This document shows positions 17,365-18,781 of a stretch of DNA of 18,781 nucleotides, piece by piece. The stretch lies in assembly GCA_016711805.1 (NCBI GenBank), contig JADJSH010000023.1:1-18781 (forward strand), given 5' to 3'. Position numbers and translations under genes: made by a program. This stretch comes from Bacteroidota bacterium (GTDB lineage: Bacteria; Bacteroidota; Bacteroidia; B-17B0; Aurantibacillaceae). Below the pieces are notes generated by a model, which worked only from the letters and a program-made list of their open reading frames with translations, was not told the DNA's origin and did no database searches. Every line of letters starts with the position of its first letter. Position 1 is the stretch's first letter.

Positions 17365-18173
17365 TTATCCTTGAATTTTTTCTAGCAACTCCGTACTGAT
17401 CCCTGTAGAGCCATAACCACCATCGTGAATAAATTTTGCATAGTTACCGCACGGGTAAAATCGCTGAATAATGCTAAACAATAATTCGCACAATCTTCAG
17501 CACTGGCATTTCCTAATGGCGATTGCAAATCAGCAAATTCATAAAAATCAGTAAAACCCTTAATTCCACCACCGGCTGTTGTTTTGGTTGGCGATTGCGA
17601 AACGGTATTGATGCGCACCTTTTTTTGCTTACCATAATGATATCCAAATGTGCGGGCAATACTTTCTAACATGGCTTTAATATCTGCCATATCTGTATAA
17701 AAAGGGTACACGCGTTGCGCGGCAATATATGATAATGCAACAACCGAAGCGTGATCATTTAAAGCGTCCATTTTATGCGCAACGGCTAGCATTTTATGAA
17801 ACGACATTGCAGAAACGTCAACCCCTTATTAAAGAATTCGTAATTCAATTCAGTATGGAATATTCTTTCGAATGTTTACACTCATTCCAATAGAGTGGAG
17901 AACAGAAATCAATTTTCCTCCTAACACATCAATTGATTCGGAGTTACAGCTTTGTTAGATCCTCCATACTAGTTGCATCCGCAGGAATGATCTTAGAGCC
18001 GGTCTCTTCTGCCAACTTATTTATTTCTCCCATGCGCATGGCAATAGGAGCATTAGTTAATGTAAAGATCGCGCCTTCTTCATGGCATTTTGTGCCACCT
18101 TCCAAGCAATTGAATTTTCATCTAATGCACCGGTAATAATTCCGCGCTTTCCTTTTAATAAATTGTGTCCCAT
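17365..18173 (-). CDS. fabI: enoyl-[acyl-carrier-protein] reductase (NADH), frameshifted
   Basis: FabI performs the last reduction of each fatty-acid elongation cycle. From the ATG at 18173: NLLKGKRGIITGALDENSIA is the Bacteroidota-type NAD-binding start. It continues in other frames with FTLTNAPIAMRMGEINKLAE, KIIPADATSMEDL, VLGGKIDF, LHSIGMSVNIRKN and DVSAMSFHKMLAVAHKMD. The catalytic Tyr-x6-Lys is YTDMADIK (residues about 195-202). RINTVSQSPTKTTAGGGIKG, SPLGNASAEDCANYCLALFS and RAVTMQNLFHDGGYGSTGIS close the protein before the stop at 17365. About 270 residues, full length. About five indels between 17810 and 18110 and one near 17430. TATATTGC about 15 bases before the start is near the TAnnTTTG box and would match it with one more T. 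Essential in most bacteria, so a true pseudogene is unlikely. Confidence 0.92.
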
Positions 18174-18235
18174 GTTTGTTTTTGTTTGCAATATACGATT
18201 TACTGTTAAATTTTAAGGAAATAAAAGCCTTAAAA

Positions 18236-18781
18236 TTATTCATATAAAAAGTTGTTTTTCCTGATAAAATAAAGTTAGCAGATTCGTATATCTGCATCAT
18301 ATTTTTCTCCATACTATCTGCTTTTTGTTTGAATTGTGTTTTGTAATTGATAGGATCTAAATTTCTTATAGTTTCTTAAGTAAGTTTCTCCGTCTGCCAA
18401 TGTTTTATAACAATAATAACCTTGATTATCAACGCAACCTACCTTATATCTGCCGAAAATACCACAAGGGTGTTGCTGTTTTAAAATATTAATCCCAAAG
18501 TTTGATTTGAATAATTTGCACAATAATTCCCATAACAGTTGCAGGAATATCTAGCTGATAATGTAAGGTGAAGAAATCGTATCGGCTTTAAATAATTTTG
18601 GTTGATGAATAATACAAGGAATATGGTTATAACTTAAAGGCATTTCTGTAAGTATGCCCCATTGATAAACCATGATCGCCTAAAAAATGAAACCGTATTA
18701 TCGTGCCCTCCGTTCTTTTTACTTGATCTATAAATTTCCAATGCTCCAGTCAGTATATGGTGCAATTATCTTGAGGCGTTT
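18236..18781 (-). CDS. LTA synthase/sulfatase-like membrane phosphotransferase, C-terminal part, frameshifted
   Basis: Runs off the right edge, so only the C-terminal 180 residues or so are present. Read down from 18781 the frames give APYTDWSIGNFIDQVK, then FLGDHGLSMGHTY, the conserved GDHG metal-site loop of the alkaline-phosphatase/sulfatase fold. Next come SYNHIPCIIHQPKLF, LDIPATVMGI, YSNQTLGINILKQQHP, DDKVGCVDNQGYYCYKTLAD and MMQIYESANFILSGKTTF. The IHQP and QLDIPATVMG order is that of Bacteroidota LTA-synthase-like phosphoglycerol transferases, inner-membrane proteins with a periplasmic catalytic domain. Substrate unknown. The stop is uncertain: as written the last frame runs into fabI, and a one-base shift would stop at 18236-18240. 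At least five indels. Confidence 0.7.

Noticed and set aside
1..18781. CRISPR array, tRNA, rRNA, integrase or toxin-antitoxin module
   Set aside because: Looked for regularly spaced repeats, tRNA-like ends and transposase motifs by eye and saw none. A tRNAscan or Infernal run would be decisive.
1..18781. A new defence or biosynthetic system
   Set aside because: The genes are housekeeping or envelope families with familiar neighbours; no clustered nuclease, helicase, reverse transcriptase or NRPS/PKS domain is present.

Overview
The window reads as a chromosomal stretch of an AT-rich Bacteroidota (most likely a Flavobacteriales- or Sphingobacteriales-like organism). Support comes from families largely confined to that phylum or typical of it: a DUF2480 protein beside a SufT/DUF59 protein, an IPExxxVDY protein, an HU-CCDC81/SPOR membrane protein, a Bacteroidota-type FabI, TPR plus PD40 propeller secreted proteins, a YtxJ/BrxC bacilliredoxin, and a promoter element matching the Bacteroidota -7 box TAnnTTTG. 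Almost every housekeeping gene is broken by single-base indels, many in homopolymers, while the homology runs on in the next frame. This looks like uncorrected long-read consensus rather than mass pseudogenisation, so I annotate whole genes across their frameshifts. Damage is heavy at 1-6000, 6100-7050, 13500-17300 and 17800-18781. It is light at 9200-12530.

Layout. Plus strand: bacilliredoxin-like gene (272-638). Minus: OsmC-family gene (750-1149). Plus: outer-membrane barrel-like gene (1298-2049), lipoyl synthase lipA (2051-2926) and a wrecked membrane-protein gene (about 3150-3720). Minus operon read from 6015 down to 3761: rimB-like retropepsin-fold protein, rimK ATP-grasp glutamate ligase, and an AstE/AspA-type zinc deacylase, tightly coupled. 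Minus: a long secreted modular TPR/PD40 gene (6145-9099). Minus: an FAD-dependent oxidoreductase and an exported barrel-like protein that appear as one 557-residue frame, probably because one A is missing from a poly-A tract (9206-10879). Plus: a small DUF6265-like lipoprotein (10950-11456), convergent with the minus HU/SPOR gene (11449-12527).

Then on the plus strand: DUF1571 protein with an embedded LysM (12816-13675), sufT (13701-14030), DUF2480 (14038-about 14529), outer-membrane barrel-like protein (about 14620-15360) and aroA (15364-about 16706). Finally, on the minus strand: the C-terminal part of an LTA-synthase/sulfatase-like protein (about 18236-18781, running off the window), fabI (17365-18173) and an IPExxxVDY gene (16830-17322).

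How they fit together: much of the set is central metabolism (lipoate, shikimate, fatty-acid reduction, Fe-S assembly) and thiol or peroxide defence. The rest is envelope work (peptidoglycan-binding SPOR and LysM proteins, barrels, propellers). The items most worth a second look are a perfect 14-bp inverted repeat enclosing the start codon of the IPExxxVDY gene, the duplicated-module architecture of the 6145-9099 gene, and the LysM nested inside a DUF1571 domain. I saw no rRNA, tRNA, CRISPR array, transposase or prophage gene.
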